A stretch of DNA of 64,000 bases, taken from contig CM051461.1 in the NCBI GenBank assembly GCA_028095005.1, positions 48,534,812-48,598,811 on the forward strand, written 5' to 3'. Below, piece by piece: positions 34,435 to 44,733 of this stretch. Below the pieces are notes generated by a model that did not search any database, had not been told where the DNA came from, and worked only from the letters and a program-made list of their open reading frames with translations. Numbering within the stretch: the first letter of the stretch is position 1; every line of letters begins with the position of its first letter. This stretch comes from Rhynchospora pubera. Lineage: Eukaryota; Streptophyta; Magnoliopsida; Poales; Cyperaceae. The position numbers and the translations under genes were made by a program.

Positions 34435-36270
34435 TATATATATATATATATATATATATACACTTCCTTTGGAATATATCAAAATCCAACTAATATTCAT
34501 CATAAAAGTAGTTTCTTTTGGAGAACCAACATCATCAACATACTTTGGCCACACTTCAGAATGGAACCAGACTAGTCAACCGTTAGTTTGGACCATTTCG
34601 CACTCCCAACAGCAGATGGAGTGGCATTTTCACCTGCCACAGTGAAAATACGTTCCTTCTAACACCCTGAAGGAACCGAGTTCCGCCACGTCTGACGGAT
34701 CGCTAATCCCGAAAGAATCGCCAACCAGGTACCGGTCAAAAATAATAAATTCTTCTCGTGTGTATATCAATCATTAATTCAATTGACTTCCCCATAAAAC
34801 ATACTTTCACCATCATAAATTCCATAAATCGCTGATTTATAATCATACTAAAAAAATACTATAAATTTTGAATAAATGACATACTAGTTATATAATTTTT
34901 AAATATTCATGACATATTGAATATTTCAAGTAAGAAACATTATTAGTCTAAATATAACATCATTGTATCCTTTGATTTTTAAAATCAAAATGAAACATAT
35001 TGAAAATATATTGAGTCACAACTTAAACAAAGTTGTAGAATTTTTTGTAATCTTTCCGACGAATTAACGTTTATAAAAATCAGAGTCAAATTGAGAGAAT
35101 TATATATGGTATTTCAAAGTTAGCATGAAAATCAAATGGAATTTCAGATTTTTCAAAGAAGTAATTGCTGGGACCAAGATTCGAAAAAGGCCCAACCATC
35201 TAGACCAGTTCTGTTTGTGAAATGTATTCGAAAAAGGTCCAACCATTTATTCTTGTGCAATCCAAACAACACAAGAATAAAGAATTTGGGTCCTTATTTC
35301 CATACTAACAAAACCATAGTATAAGAATAAAAAATTTGGATAAGCACGCATACCGAAATTTCCTATTCTTATTTCTTATTCCATGCTCATCCAAACACAC
35401 CCATAGAAACAGCCTTGAACATTTCTCCTCCAAATAGAAGGCCGCGTTTTTAACAGTTTAAAATGTGTTTTTCATTTTTCAACTGTAAATGTATTCATCT
35501 GTGTAAAATTTCCATCCTAACTCACATAAATTAACTACCAAATACTTAGATCAAAATAACAAAATGGAATTGTAATTCAAAAGAAAAAGGATGGAACAAC
35601 AAAGGTAGGGACGGCCCCTACCTTAACGACGAACTCTTCGGGGAGACACCGTGCACTCTTCCCGCTCTAGCCCGCTCATTCCCAAGCTCTTTCTCGCTCT
35701 CTCAAACTCTCTAAACTCGTTTAAAAGTGATTTTGATTTGGTTTGAGGATTTGAAGAACCATGCGCCTTTGTTTATGGCTAAAGTTTTCACCTAACACAT
35801 TTCCATATTTTACACATGCTATTTATAGCTGATTTCGACTTCTAAATGTTCACACAATGCAGTTGCAAAATTTTACCAGCTTCTCCCCGCATTAATGGCT
35901 ATATCTAATCATGTTTCACCATGAACACCACGTGTTAGTTGAAATGCCTGAGACAAGGCCGAGATTATTGACCATTTTAACCCATTCTTTCATGTGAGTT
36001 TAGTAGCCCACATTTCTACTACGGTTAGGAACTAGGTTTGGAGCTATTTCATGCTTTTACCACGTGTGTAAGATAGGTTTAAGTGTGTTGCACGTGTAAC
36101 TGATTATGAAGTATTTGATAGAATGCTTAAGTGACATAATACAATGCTTATTCATTGGTATTCTGTTAGATTATAGTTATAACATGACTAATGAAAGACA
36201 TTGTATTATTGAGTATTGACTTAATTAACAAGTCCCAACCTCTCGCCAACTAACCTTCAACAAAAAATTA
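34435..36270. other. Intergenic, repeat-rich, no gene recognised
   Basis: 34435-34465 is (TA)n. 34550-34800 has the even composition of an old LTR-type repeat but no boundary. 35270-35400 resembles the CATCCAAAC-ended MITEs. 35600-36250 shows nothing I can assign. The frame at 35136-35324 has no recognisable domain. Confidence 0.4.
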
Positions 36271-36279
36271 AATACCAAT

Positions 36280-36860
36280 ATGGAAAGGAAATAGTATTTC
36301 ATTTGTACATATTTAGGAAATTCACGATTGGTGATTTGGCAAGATAGTCTTTAAGTCTAGTTAATAAACTAGCTTGAATTATCATTTAATTATCGTTTCC
36401 CTGCTTGAATTCCTATTACTCTCATTTACTAATTAAAATGATGCATACGTAGAACAAGGAGCCTACTATGCACATCTCTTTCAAAACAGGAGTAAAAAAA
36501 AAGGTTTTCGTACAAATAGCATGTGTACCGGTCTCAATAAGAAATGGGACCAAAAACTTTCAACTGCACAGTTGTCACTTTCTGTTTAGTGCAGTTCTTG
36601 TGAGCTTCCCAGAATGTTGGTCATAGCTTATAGCAGATTATTTGTTGTATAAGCATCATATACTAGTGTTGATTCAACTTTTTATACTGTAATATTCTGG
36701 TTCCCAATGGGGGTAATAAATATATATGTAATCTTTAAAGACAAGTTTGTAAATTTTGTTGATGTAGAAGTCATTGCCGAGTAAGAAAATATACCCATAA
36801 CTTTTAATATTGTTTACCTTCGCGTATCAGTTTATCATGTTTCAATAGTATATTCATGGC
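36280..36860. repeat. Duplicated receptor-gene flank (uninterrupted copy)
   Basis: Matches 13340-13680 in its first half and 21895-22035 in its second, both in the + orientation. Here the two halves are contiguous. It is probably the 3' flank of a receptor copy that has been lost or moved; none is readable in 30.4-36.2 kb. Confidence 0.65.
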
Positions 36861-37546
36861 TGTTGTCTGTACATGACCGGCTTGTATTGCGGACCACATG
36901 CAGACCACTGCAGGTTGCTAGCAGTAGAGATGAAATTTCAGGAAAAATAAGAGGCAAGGCCCAAATAAACACTCTAGACTCCCGAAAAAATTAAAAATAA
37001 TATTAAAGTATTCACGTATTTCGAACATATATTTAAAATAATCTAAATTTTTTAACTAGTGATATAAAACAGATATCAGCTAATATCGTTTTTTGAAAAA
37101 CCGGTACTAGTTTTTTTAGATTTCGCTAAACTCTGCGCAGTACAATTTGACTCTCAATATTGGACAGGAAAAAGGAATACCCCAGTCGGCCAATCAATGA
37201 AAATGGACTCCACCAATCTCCCCTCGTAGGTAGACATGTTCGTCCTTTTTATATTTGCCTTTTGCCTCCCTGCCCCCACCTTCCCAATGCCCATGTTACA
37301 TATCTCTCTAATCCATCCCTACTAGTACACGACACGACCATAATGAAAAACGTGATGAAACACAGTTGATCTAAATTACTTGTGCTTCAGTATTTGGTTT
37401 TGGAAGTAAGAGAATGGAAGGAAACGGAAGATGGAGCTGCCCGAACTGGTTTCCATCCGTTTACTTGCTCCAGGATTAAGATTAAAGAATGGAATAGAAA
37501 GGAACGCAATGGAAGATATAGAGTAAATTTAATAAGATTTTACTCC
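36861..37546. other. Intergenic, no gene recognised
   Basis: Frames at 37160-37369 and 37382-37600 lack domains. 37380-37545 resembles 41530-41700 weakly. Nothing else seen. Confidence 0.4.
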
Positions 37547-37604
37547 CAACTCTTAAGTGGGGAGTCAGAAAATTTTAAAATGGGGTCAATAAATTTATGA
37601 TATT

Positions 37605-37906
37605 AAAATTATATAAACCGAAATTATTTTATTTAAAAATTTGTACAATAAAAATTTTAATATAAAAATTAATTTATTTTTTTAATAAGAAGAAAGTTCG
37701 AACCCATTTTATAATAGCGTATAGTATCTCTCCTTCCTACCCGTTTATAAAACGCGCACGAAGGTTTTTAACGCGTTTTATAAACGGTTAGGAAGGGGAA
37801 TAACTGCAGGTCTTACCTCACACCTTTTGAGGCTGATGAGACCTTCCTACACGTTTATGAAACGCGTTGGAAGCCTTCCAGAGCGTTTTATAAACGGGTA
37901 GGAAGG
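37605..37906. repeat. Left arm of 300-bp inverted repeat, two palindromes
   Basis: Matches the complement of 40375-40682. It holds two nested palindromes (37732-37796 and 37842-37906), each with CCTTCCTAC.CGTTTAT arms around a GC-rich loop. Shared motif CCGTTTATAAAACGCG. Confidence 0.85.
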
Positions 37907-38063
37907 GTTCCAAGACCGAGTTATTACTGTTTCTTATTTCATTTTTGAAAAAAATACAAGCATGCTTTGTTAAAGACTTCAAAAGGTATGATAAGATTTG
38001 ATTTTACAATCTCATCTTTGAACTTGTGAAATTATTTATAAAACCAGCCATTGTTGAATTAGA

Positions 38064-38423
38064 ATGCACAACACCCACTACCTCCTTCTTCTTAAAAACT
38101 TCATTACAATGAAGAAAGGAAATAGCTCTAACTCAAATAATGATGTTCCAAACTATCGAACAGCAACCCGGATTGAGTATTGGCCAACTTTCTACCATTA
38201 CCCTACCAATAGAAATCAACTAGAAAACGGAAAATATCAGGCAATTTGCCGCTCATGTTATCGTACTTTGAAATACAACATCCATAAAGCCACAACTAAA
38301 GAGGACCACGTGCTCGAGTTAAAAATACACTACCAATGGCACATTAATGGTGGGCCGGAAAAGAAACGTAAGGAGTACCTGGAGCGGCGCTGGAGGGAAT
38401 ACGAAAAGAACCTAAACCGATAA
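38064..38423 (+). pseudogene. BED-finger-like ORF
   Basis: 119 codons, the most gene-like frame of this element. A W-x2-F start, then C-x2-C (ICRSCYRT) and an L-x2-H-x3-H segment give the layout of a BED zinc finger, the DNA-binding domain at the start of hAT transposases. A basic tail follows (KKRKEYLERRWREYEK). No transposase core follows. It could bind element ends as a stand-alone protein or be a leftover. Assigned by motif layout only. Confidence 0.45.
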
Positions 38424-38466
38424 AAAATTTATAACTTTTACAAAAAAAATATTACACAGAACCTCA

Positions 38467-38681
38467 ACCCATCCCCCAACAACAACCGAAACCCTATTTC
38501 TCGACTGAACCAACCCACTGGAGCGTTTACGAGAAAATATACAACTTTCGTGGAGACCACGATGAGCTGTACAAGGTGTGCTCAAGTGTTTAATTACAGA
38601 TAGAATATTTTGCGTGACCACTACCATGAGCACAAACGTCACGATGAGAACGAACAAAGAGCTCGAGAAAGAGAGACGTAG
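38467..38681 (+). pseudogene. Second, broken BED-finger-like copy
   Basis: A frame reading PYFSTEPTHWSVYEKIYNF and then VCSSV stops at a TAA; the adjacent frame continues NILRDHYHEHKRHDENEQ. The order W, Cys, H-x-H followed by a charged tail mirrors the preceding ORF, suggesting two tandem finger units, the second broken by a frameshift and a stop. Confidence 0.4.
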
Positions 38682-38699
38682 AGGATTATTAAAGAAAGA

Positions 38700-39355
38700 G
38701 ATGAGGTATGTCCGGATGCCAAAACTCGACCATTGCCTTCAGTAATGGCATGTCCACATTAACATGCTTCACCTTCGTAATGTGGATGAGCCCCAATTTA
38801 ATCAGTCTTCCCTCAATCCGATCATCCACCTCGATCGTCCGTTTGTGCAACCCTCATCTCCAAATTTACTTCACGCTGCATTAACACAAAACATAAAATA
38901 TGTTATTAAACTACTTTAATCCATTTTTTAATACAATTTATTTTAACATTTAAGCACACATTATATTAGATCACATAAATTAACATTTTTAATATTCGAA
39001 TTAATGTCAAAATTAATATTAATGTCAAAAATTATATTAATGTCCAAATTAATATGAAAATTTAAAATTTATTATCTTAAACTAAATTGTAATTAACATA
39101 CAACAATCTATTAAAAAATCTAAATTAAGTTGTGCAACATACCTCCTTGAAAGACAAGCCAACGATATGGTCGTTATCCGGAACAAACAAAATCTGTTGG
39201 TTTTTCGCGGGACCTTGCTGCACTGGTGGATTGACGTTTAACGCGTTGGGACGGACTATGCGACGTCTACATCTTTTCTGGCGAGGCTAGCTGGGAGGTA
39301 CGGTGGGAGGTGGTGAAGCACCAAAAGGACCAGCCTCGTCTTCTACTGAACTCAT
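38700..39355 (-). pseudogene. Plant-mobile-domain-like gene fragment, two exons
   Basis: Minus strand. Exon 1 runs from ATG 39355-39353 to 39143 and ends at GTATGT, a good donor; it has one in-frame TAG. An intron follows to an AG at 38877-38876, and exon 2 begins at 38875. After one frameshift exon 2 reads RLIKLGLIHITKVKHVNVD and then LLKAMVEFWHPDI, resembling the start of the plant mobile domain (family consensus LLxALVERWRPET). The domain stops at about 38700. PMD genes are often carried by plant transposons; this fragment could be cargo or the element's own remnant. Confidence 0.5.
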
Positions 39356-39359
39356 CTGA

Positions 39360-40135
39360 TTCAAATAATATAACACAATCTTAAACAACATTTAATTGCA
39401 CAATTTTTTTAACTAATTTTTAAATTTTTTCAATTAAAATTAAACAACAATGACTCAGTAATTTTCACATTTTTAAAACAAAAATTAATAACTCGTCGAA
39501 GTATACAGTTTAGAAAGTTTTCCTAATTAATTTGCATACTCAATAAAAATTTTATACATAATTTAACTGATTCAATTAATTTGCATACAAATTCCAAAAG
39601 AAGAAATTTCAATAATTTCACAAATTTTCATACAAAATCCCTACACAATTTCATTACTACAAATTCCACCAAATGAAATTTCAATAATTCCACTAATTTT
39701 CATATAAAATCCCTACACAATTGTACTATTAATTCCATACCAAAATTTGGTATAATATCCACTAATTTTCATAAAAATTTCATACACAATTTCACTAATT
39801 CAATTAATTTACATACAAATTGCATTAATTTTTACAGTAAATTTCTACACAATTTGCATACAAATTCCACTAATTTCAATAATTTTCATACAAATTTCAT
39901 ACACAATTTACTAAAATGTCCACAAATATCCACAAATTCCATACACAATTGCATACAAATTCCACACAATTTCAATAATATTACCATAATATCCACAAAT
40001 TTCACAATTTTAATAATATGCACAATTCAAATAATATGCACAATTTCAATAATATGCACAATTTAACTAATTTATCCACAATTTTTATATTTTCCAAACA
40101 ATAATTTTCAGTAAATAAAAAATCAAAAACCTCGA
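39360..40135. other. AT-rich degenerate repeats inside the hAT element
   Basis: Recurrent words CAATTTCAATAAT, TTTTCATACAAATTCCA and ACACAATTT occur many times without fixed period. Non-coding. Confidence 0.6.
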
Positions 40136-40194
40136 TAGCGAACTACGGGTCGTCGGCCTCCTCTTTTCTTTCTCCGGCCGCAACCTCTTCTCCC

Positions 40195-40300
40195 GCGGCA
40201 ATCTCTTCTCTCTTCTCTTCTCTTCTCTTCTCTTCTCTCTTCTCTACTCTTTTTTCCTTCTCTCTTCTCTTCTTTCTCTCCTCTCTTCTCTGCGTCTGTC
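40195..40300. repeat. (CTTCT)n-like low-complexity tract
   Basis: Pyrimidine tract of TCTTC/TCTCT units. The minus-strand frame across it (40143-40358) is Glu/Arg/Lys repeats and is not a credible protein. Confidence 0.85.
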
Positions 40301-40374
40301 TCTGTAACTCAATCGAGACTGTTCGACGAAGAGACGAATAAAACGGTAAAGATTCCATTTTGAAAAATTTACGT

Positions 40375-40682
40375 CTTCCTACCCGTTTATAAAACGCGCT
40401 CGAAGGCTCGTTTTATAAACGGGTACGAAGGTCTGACCAGTCTCAAAAGGCGTAACTGAAGCGGTGAATTTATTCCCCTTCGTACCCGTTTATAAAACAC
40501 GTTTGGAGCCTTCGAGCGCGTTTTATAAACGGGTAAGAAGGAGAGATACTGTACGCTGTTATAAAACTGGTTCGAACTTTCTTCTTATTAAAAAAATAAT
40601 AAATTAATTTTTGTATTAAAATTTTTACTGTACAAATTCTTAAATAAAATAATTTCGGTTATATAAAATTAAATAAATTGGA
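40375..40682. repeat. Right arm of 300-bp inverted repeat, two palindromes
   Basis: Complement of 37605-37906. Palindromes at 40375-40431 and 40477-40541, again built from CCGTTTATAAAACGCG-type arms. Confidence 0.85.
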
Positions 40683-41520
40683 AAATTTCTCATTGATGAG
40701 TTCTTTATACATGCAGAAATCTAGTCCTTAGATTTATACCTCATAATGATGAACAATTATATATATGATTGATTAGGGCTCCAATAAGCCTTGAAAAATT
40801 CATCCATGGTAAAAAAAAATTCCCTACATTTTTTTATTATAAAATTTTCTTTTTTAAATGTAATAATTTCAAAATTTAAAGATAAAATCCTTCTGATTGC
40901 ACCCTTTATTGAAAATTAAACAGTACATTATAGGAAATGTTAAATTTCTCGGACCAAAAAGAATTATGGTAATTTATTATATCTTTATCTTTTAGCACAT
41001 CCAATATAATAAAAAAAATCTATGTAAAAATGGCCTATCACTAACAAAATAGAGTACAAAATTAAATAATAAAATTTGATTTAGAAATATATTTCTGAAA
41101 TTTATAAAATTAATAACTATTATGCATAAACGTCTCACAAAAATATTATGTTTTGGGAACGTATATAGCAATAAAATTACATCAATATTAATCATTACTT
41201 AATTTGAAAAGCTCAGAAAGAAACGATAACAAATGCTCGAACAAAAGTTAATAATTGTGGCAGTTGAATATTTATATGTTAGTTAATGAAATTTTTTTTC
41301 CAAAAAGAAATAATTGGTCTGAATTAGATATGGGGTTTCGAAATATTTTTGAATATATATGGGTTCACTAGTGAAATATTTTTTAATATATATGGGGTTC
41401 AATTATTATATATTTATAAAAAAAATTGAGTTTACAAGTGCAAATATTAAACCATAGTGCTATTATTCATAAATAAATGGGGTCAATTGACCCCCATTTC
41501 TTGTACATAGCTCCGCCACT
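40683..41520. other. hAT right subterminal region, AT-rich
   Basis: No coding potential. 41340-41420 has two copies of AATATATATGGG(G)TTCA, typical subterminal repeats. Confidence 0.5.
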
Positions 41521-41769
41521 GCAACTCTTAGGCTATGCTCAAGAACTTTTTAGTAAAGAAATAGAAGGGACGAGAAGGGTTGGGAGAGTAGAGTAAACTC
41601 TTACACTTTAATTTGGAGGGTACAAATTTATATGAAAATAGAATAAATTATTTCTATTATTCTAGTTTCATTGATATCTTGGAGCAAGTAAAGAGTTAAA
41701 TTTCTTCTTATTTCCTTTTCTTCCACCTAAATTCGTAGCCGAGTGCCTACTCATTTACACTGTCGAGTG

Positions 41770-42086
41770 TATAGCTGTCAGCGTGATTTTTTGGCACGTG
41801 ATTCCGTTTCGGTTAAGGGAAACGGAACGAATAACAGAACTGATTTTTATTCCATTCCAATAACGAAACGATAAACAAAACATGGAATTATACCGTTTCG
41901 ACTGTTTCAGCTTCATTTCAAATCGTTTCATGTGTTATTTTTGAAGTGGAACGGTTAACAAAATAAAATTTTGTGCCGTTTTATAAACGAAATAGTTAAC
42001 AAAATGGAATGGTGTTCAGTTTTCTTATGCGAAACAGAAACAAATTGGACCCATTCCGTGTTATTGGGCCACGTTTGACAGCCCTA
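41770..42086. mobile_element. hAT-type MITE
   Basis: Left TATAGCTGTCA, right (other strand) TAGGGCTGTCA. The inside has repeated AAACGG/CCGTTTC words like those at 15.6 kb. The flanking 8-mers do not match. Confidence 0.5.
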
Positions 42087-42189
42087 CATGGTCGCCAGTC
42101 AGCCCTAGTCGCCACACAGAAATCTTGTTTCTTTAGTGCATTATGAAAGATCCATGAAATGACCATTGACCAATTGCTTGGACCGTTGG

Positions 42190-42471
42190 TAGACCTGTTT
42201 AACGTTGTAAACGGCAACGGAATGGACCGTTCCGTTTGCCGTTCCATTTCAACAACGGTATGCACTGGAATGATTCGTTCCTTTTGTAACGGAATGGACA
42301 GAACGTAGCAGAACGACTCATTTTATACTGTATTTCACACAATGGTATGCCGAAATTCATTCCGTTTACCGTTTCGTTTCGAAAACGTATCATGAAAAGT
42401 AATTCGTCACTCGTTCCGTCCAAACGGAACGTACACGGTACACGGTAAACGGTATACCGTCGGCAGGCATA
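42190..42471. mobile_element. hAT MITE with perfect 8-bp TSD
   Basis: Ends TAGACCTGTTTAACG and (other strand) TATGCCTGCCGACGG; ACCGTTGG flanks both sides (42182-42189, 42472-42479). Interior AACGGAACG/CCGTTCC words; it shares the CGGTATACCGT segment with the element at 15583. Lies about 0.2 kb before the original gene 3 leader. Confidence 0.8.
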
Positions 42472-42473
42472 AC

Positions 42474-42673
42474 CGTTGGACGGTTGGACCCCAATCAAAA
42501 AGATTTGACTTATGAAGACCTTGTCCTGTTGACTACTGACTAGGTCTGCAAACACACGCTAATTAATCATATGAAAAAAGAAAGAAACCAGCCTTCGCTA
42601 ATTCTTTAAAAAAATCCGATCTTTCTATGCAACATTTGGAACCAGAAAAGGAAAACAAAGGAGCATTGAAAAG
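42474..42673 (+). promoter_or_regulatory. Remnant of gene 3 promoter and leader
   Basis: GGAACCAGAAAAGGAAAAC at about 42638 matches the leader of gene 1 (GAACCAGAAGAGAAAAGGC), so this is the original leader, now 2 kb from the gene because of the copia insertion after 42673. Confidence 0.5.
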
Positions 42674-43024
42674 TGTAAACACAGTAAATAAAACGAGAAA
42701 CACACAGATTTAACGTGGTTCAGTATAATATGTATCTACATCCACAACTCACGCACACCACTATTTTTCTTATTTCTTTTCAACAACGTTTTACAGAGAG
42801 AGAGAGAGAGATATGGAAAGATCAATTTTCAGAAGGAAGGAGGCGCCTTTATAGGAACACAGACGCTCCTCTTTTATTTCTTTCTAATTTTGCAGAGAGA
42901 CAATAAAGGAAACACAATTTATGACATAAAAGGTAACAAATTTCGGACCCATTTCGGATCCATTTCGGACCGAAATTTCCATCACAGCTGTAAATTTCGG
43001 ATCCTCTGTGCCCACTTCTCCACA
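42674..43024 (-). repeat. Copia 3' LTR (left)
   Basis: Starts TGTAAAC and ends CTCCACA on the + strand (TGTGGAG...TTTACA on its own strand). 351 bp, with a longer (GA)n run than the other LTR. Confidence 0.95.
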
Positions 43025-43035
43025 CTCCCCCTCAA
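43025..43035 (-). other. Copia polypurine tract
   Basis: On the minus strand TTGAGGGGGAG directly precedes the 3' LTR; primer for plus-strand DNA synthesis. Confidence 0.9.
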
Positions 43036-43640
43036 GTTGCCATGTAGATGTCTTGCATGCCTAACTTGAAAATCACTCCTTGAAAGATAGTGCTGGATAC
43101 CCCTTTGGTTAGTATATCTGCCAATTGTTCATCAGTTCTCACGTGAGGAATGCTAATGACTTTATCTTCTAAATTTTGTCGAATAAAATGCCTATCCACT
43201 TCAATGTGCTTGGTCCTATCATGTTGCACCGGATTGTGAGAGATTGCAATAGCTGCCTTGTTGTCACAAAACAGTTTCATCTCCCTGTCATCATAGAAAC
43301 CAAGATCTTTAAGCACTCTCTTTATCCACAGTAACTCTTGCAAACCTTTAGCAATTCCTCTGAATTCTGCCTCTGCACTTGACAAAGCTACCACATTTTG
43401 TTTCTTGCTTCTCCAGGTAACCAAGTTACCTCCAACAAATGTAAAGTATCCAGAAGTAGATTTCCTGTCAGTCACGTCTCCAGCCCAGTCAGAATCTGTA
43501 AATCCCTCAATCCCAAGATGACCATTTTTCTTGAAGAAGATACATCGTCCTGGGGATCCTTTGAGATACCTTAGAATCCACATAACAGCTTTCATGTGTT
43601 GCTCACTGGGAGCATGCATGAACTGACTCACCACTGACAC
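43032..43640 (-). pseudogene. Copia RNase H C-terminal segment
   Basis: About 200 codons with DSDWAGD, RKSTSGY, SSAEAE and DNKAAIAI (RNase H active-site and signature residues) and the usual LADILTK end just before the polypurine tract. Its upstream part is joined to the integrase fragment by the internal deletion near 43625-43660. Confidence 0.95.
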
Positions 43641-44231
43641 AGGTCATTCTAGTGCAGTCATCAACAAACAAGACAAACCATCTATTTCCAACTAAAGAGT
43701 TAACCGGGGAGGGTCCCCAAACATCAGAGTGGATCAAATCAAAAGGAAGTCTATTATTATCATTATCCAAAATCTTAGCAAAATGAGCTCGATGGCTCTT
43801 AGATTTGATACAAACATCACAATCAAACTTCTCATTTTCAAAACCAGAAAACAGACTAGGATAAAGTTTTCTTAGGTACCCAAATGATGGATGACCTAAT
43901 CGCCTGTGCCATATCCAAATAGAAGACTTCCTACTCAAGTTCGATCCAGCTGATAGATGTGCTTGTCCAGCAGCCAAGTCTTCTAAATGATACAGTCCTC
44001 CTCTTTTAGTACCACGACCAAGAATTTCCTTCGTCAAGAGGTCCTGAAAAAGACAAAATCGAGGATACATGATTACCACACAATTAAGTTCTTCACATAA
44101 CTGTCCCACAGACAAAAGCTTGGATGAGAGAGAGGGAACCAAAAGTGCATTTGAAAGAGTTAAGGAAGAAGAAAATTGGACTTCTCCAGCCCCTGTGACT
44201 GGATAGGATTCTTCATTTGCATTAACAATTT
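43603..44231 (-). pseudogene. Copia protease end and integrase start
   Basis: Reads LLSVGQLCEEL (end of protease region), then the GAG-pre-integrase module with WHRRLGH and C-x2-C (CDVCIKSK), then the integrase start HSDVWGP and FVDDCTRM. It breaks off there and runs out of frame into the RNase H part, marking the deletion junction. Confidence 0.9.
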
Positions 44232-44232
44232 T

Positions 44233-44271
44233 GCTTCTTCTTGGTGTACACCATGTACACCAAGAAGAAGC
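44233..44271. repeat. Perfect 17-bp palindrome in copia leader
   Basis: Arms GCTTCTTCTTGGTGTAC (44233-44249) and its exact complement (44255-44271) around ACCAT. Lies at the upstream edge of the gag deletion. Confidence 0.9.
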
Positions 44272-44359
44272 CCTCTATGCAGTAACTCGCACGAGGACGG
44301 AAAAAAAACAGCTGTGCAGTAACTCGCACAGAGATAGAGCCGTACAGATCTCAGAACCT

Positions 44360-44374
44360 ACTGCTCTGATATCA
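44360..44374 (-). other. Copia primer-binding site
   Basis: Minus strand TGATATCAGAGCAG directly beside the 5' LTR matches the initiator-Met tRNA primer site of copia elements (TGGTATCAGAGC) with one change. Confidence 0.85.
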
Positions 44375-44719
44375 TGTAAACACAGTAAATAAAACGAGAA
44401 ACACACAGATTTAACGTGGTTCAGTACAATATGTACCTACATCCACAACTCACGCACACCACCATTTTTCTTATTTCTTTTCAACAACGTTTTACAGAGA
44501 GAGAGATATGGAAAGATCAATTTTCAGAAGGAAGGAGGCGCCTTTATAGAAACACAGACGCTCCTCTTTTATTTCTTTCTAATTTTGCAGAGAGACAATA
44601 AAGGAAACACAATTTATGACATAAAAGATAACAAATTTCGGACCCATTTCGGATCCATTTCGGACCGAAATTTCCATCACAGCTGTAAATTTCGGATCCT
44701 CTGTGCCCACTTCTCCACA
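44375..44719 (-). repeat. Copia 5' LTR (right), directly upstream of gene 3
   Basis: 345 bp, TGTAAAC...CTCCACA. Its U3 end faces gene 3, ending 14 bases before the gene's ATG, while its own transcription runs away from gene 3. Confidence 0.95.
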
Positions 44720-44733
44720 AAAAGTGAAATATA

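Larger units (their letters stand above)
37555..41521. mobile_element. hAT element (Tip100-like ends) with nested inverted repeat
   Basis: Left end AAGTGGGGAGTCA and right end (other strand) CAGTGGCGGAGCTA, followed on both sides by AAATGGGG(G)TCAA. Flanks CAACTCTT at 37547-37554 and 41522-41529 form a perfect 8-bp duplication (9 bp if the next A counts). The size and ends fit hAT. Inside is a second structure, an inverted repeat of about 300 bases per arm (37605-37906 / 40375-40682), which may be the element's own subterminal repeats or a separate nested element. Confidence 0.7.
42674..44719 (-). mobile_element. Ty1/copia retrotransposon, internally deleted
   Basis: Complete by its ends: two LTRs (42674-43024 and 44375-44719), TSD AAAAG at 42669-42673 and 44720-44724, primer site beside the right LTR and polypurine tract beside the left one, so transcription runs on the minus strand. 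The 1.35-kb inside keeps only pieces of protease, integrase start and RNase H; gag, the integrase core and most of reverse transcriptase are gone. It could only move using another element's proteins. The LTRs differ by a few substitutions and a short GA-repeat length difference, so the insertion is young. Confidence 0.95.

Noticed and set aside
34372..34575. Frames with YIYIYI on both strands
   Set aside because: Translation of TA microsatellites.
40143..40358. 71-codon Glu/Arg/Lys-rich frame on the minus strand
   Set aside because: It only translates a CTTCT-type microsatellite; no domain and no start context.
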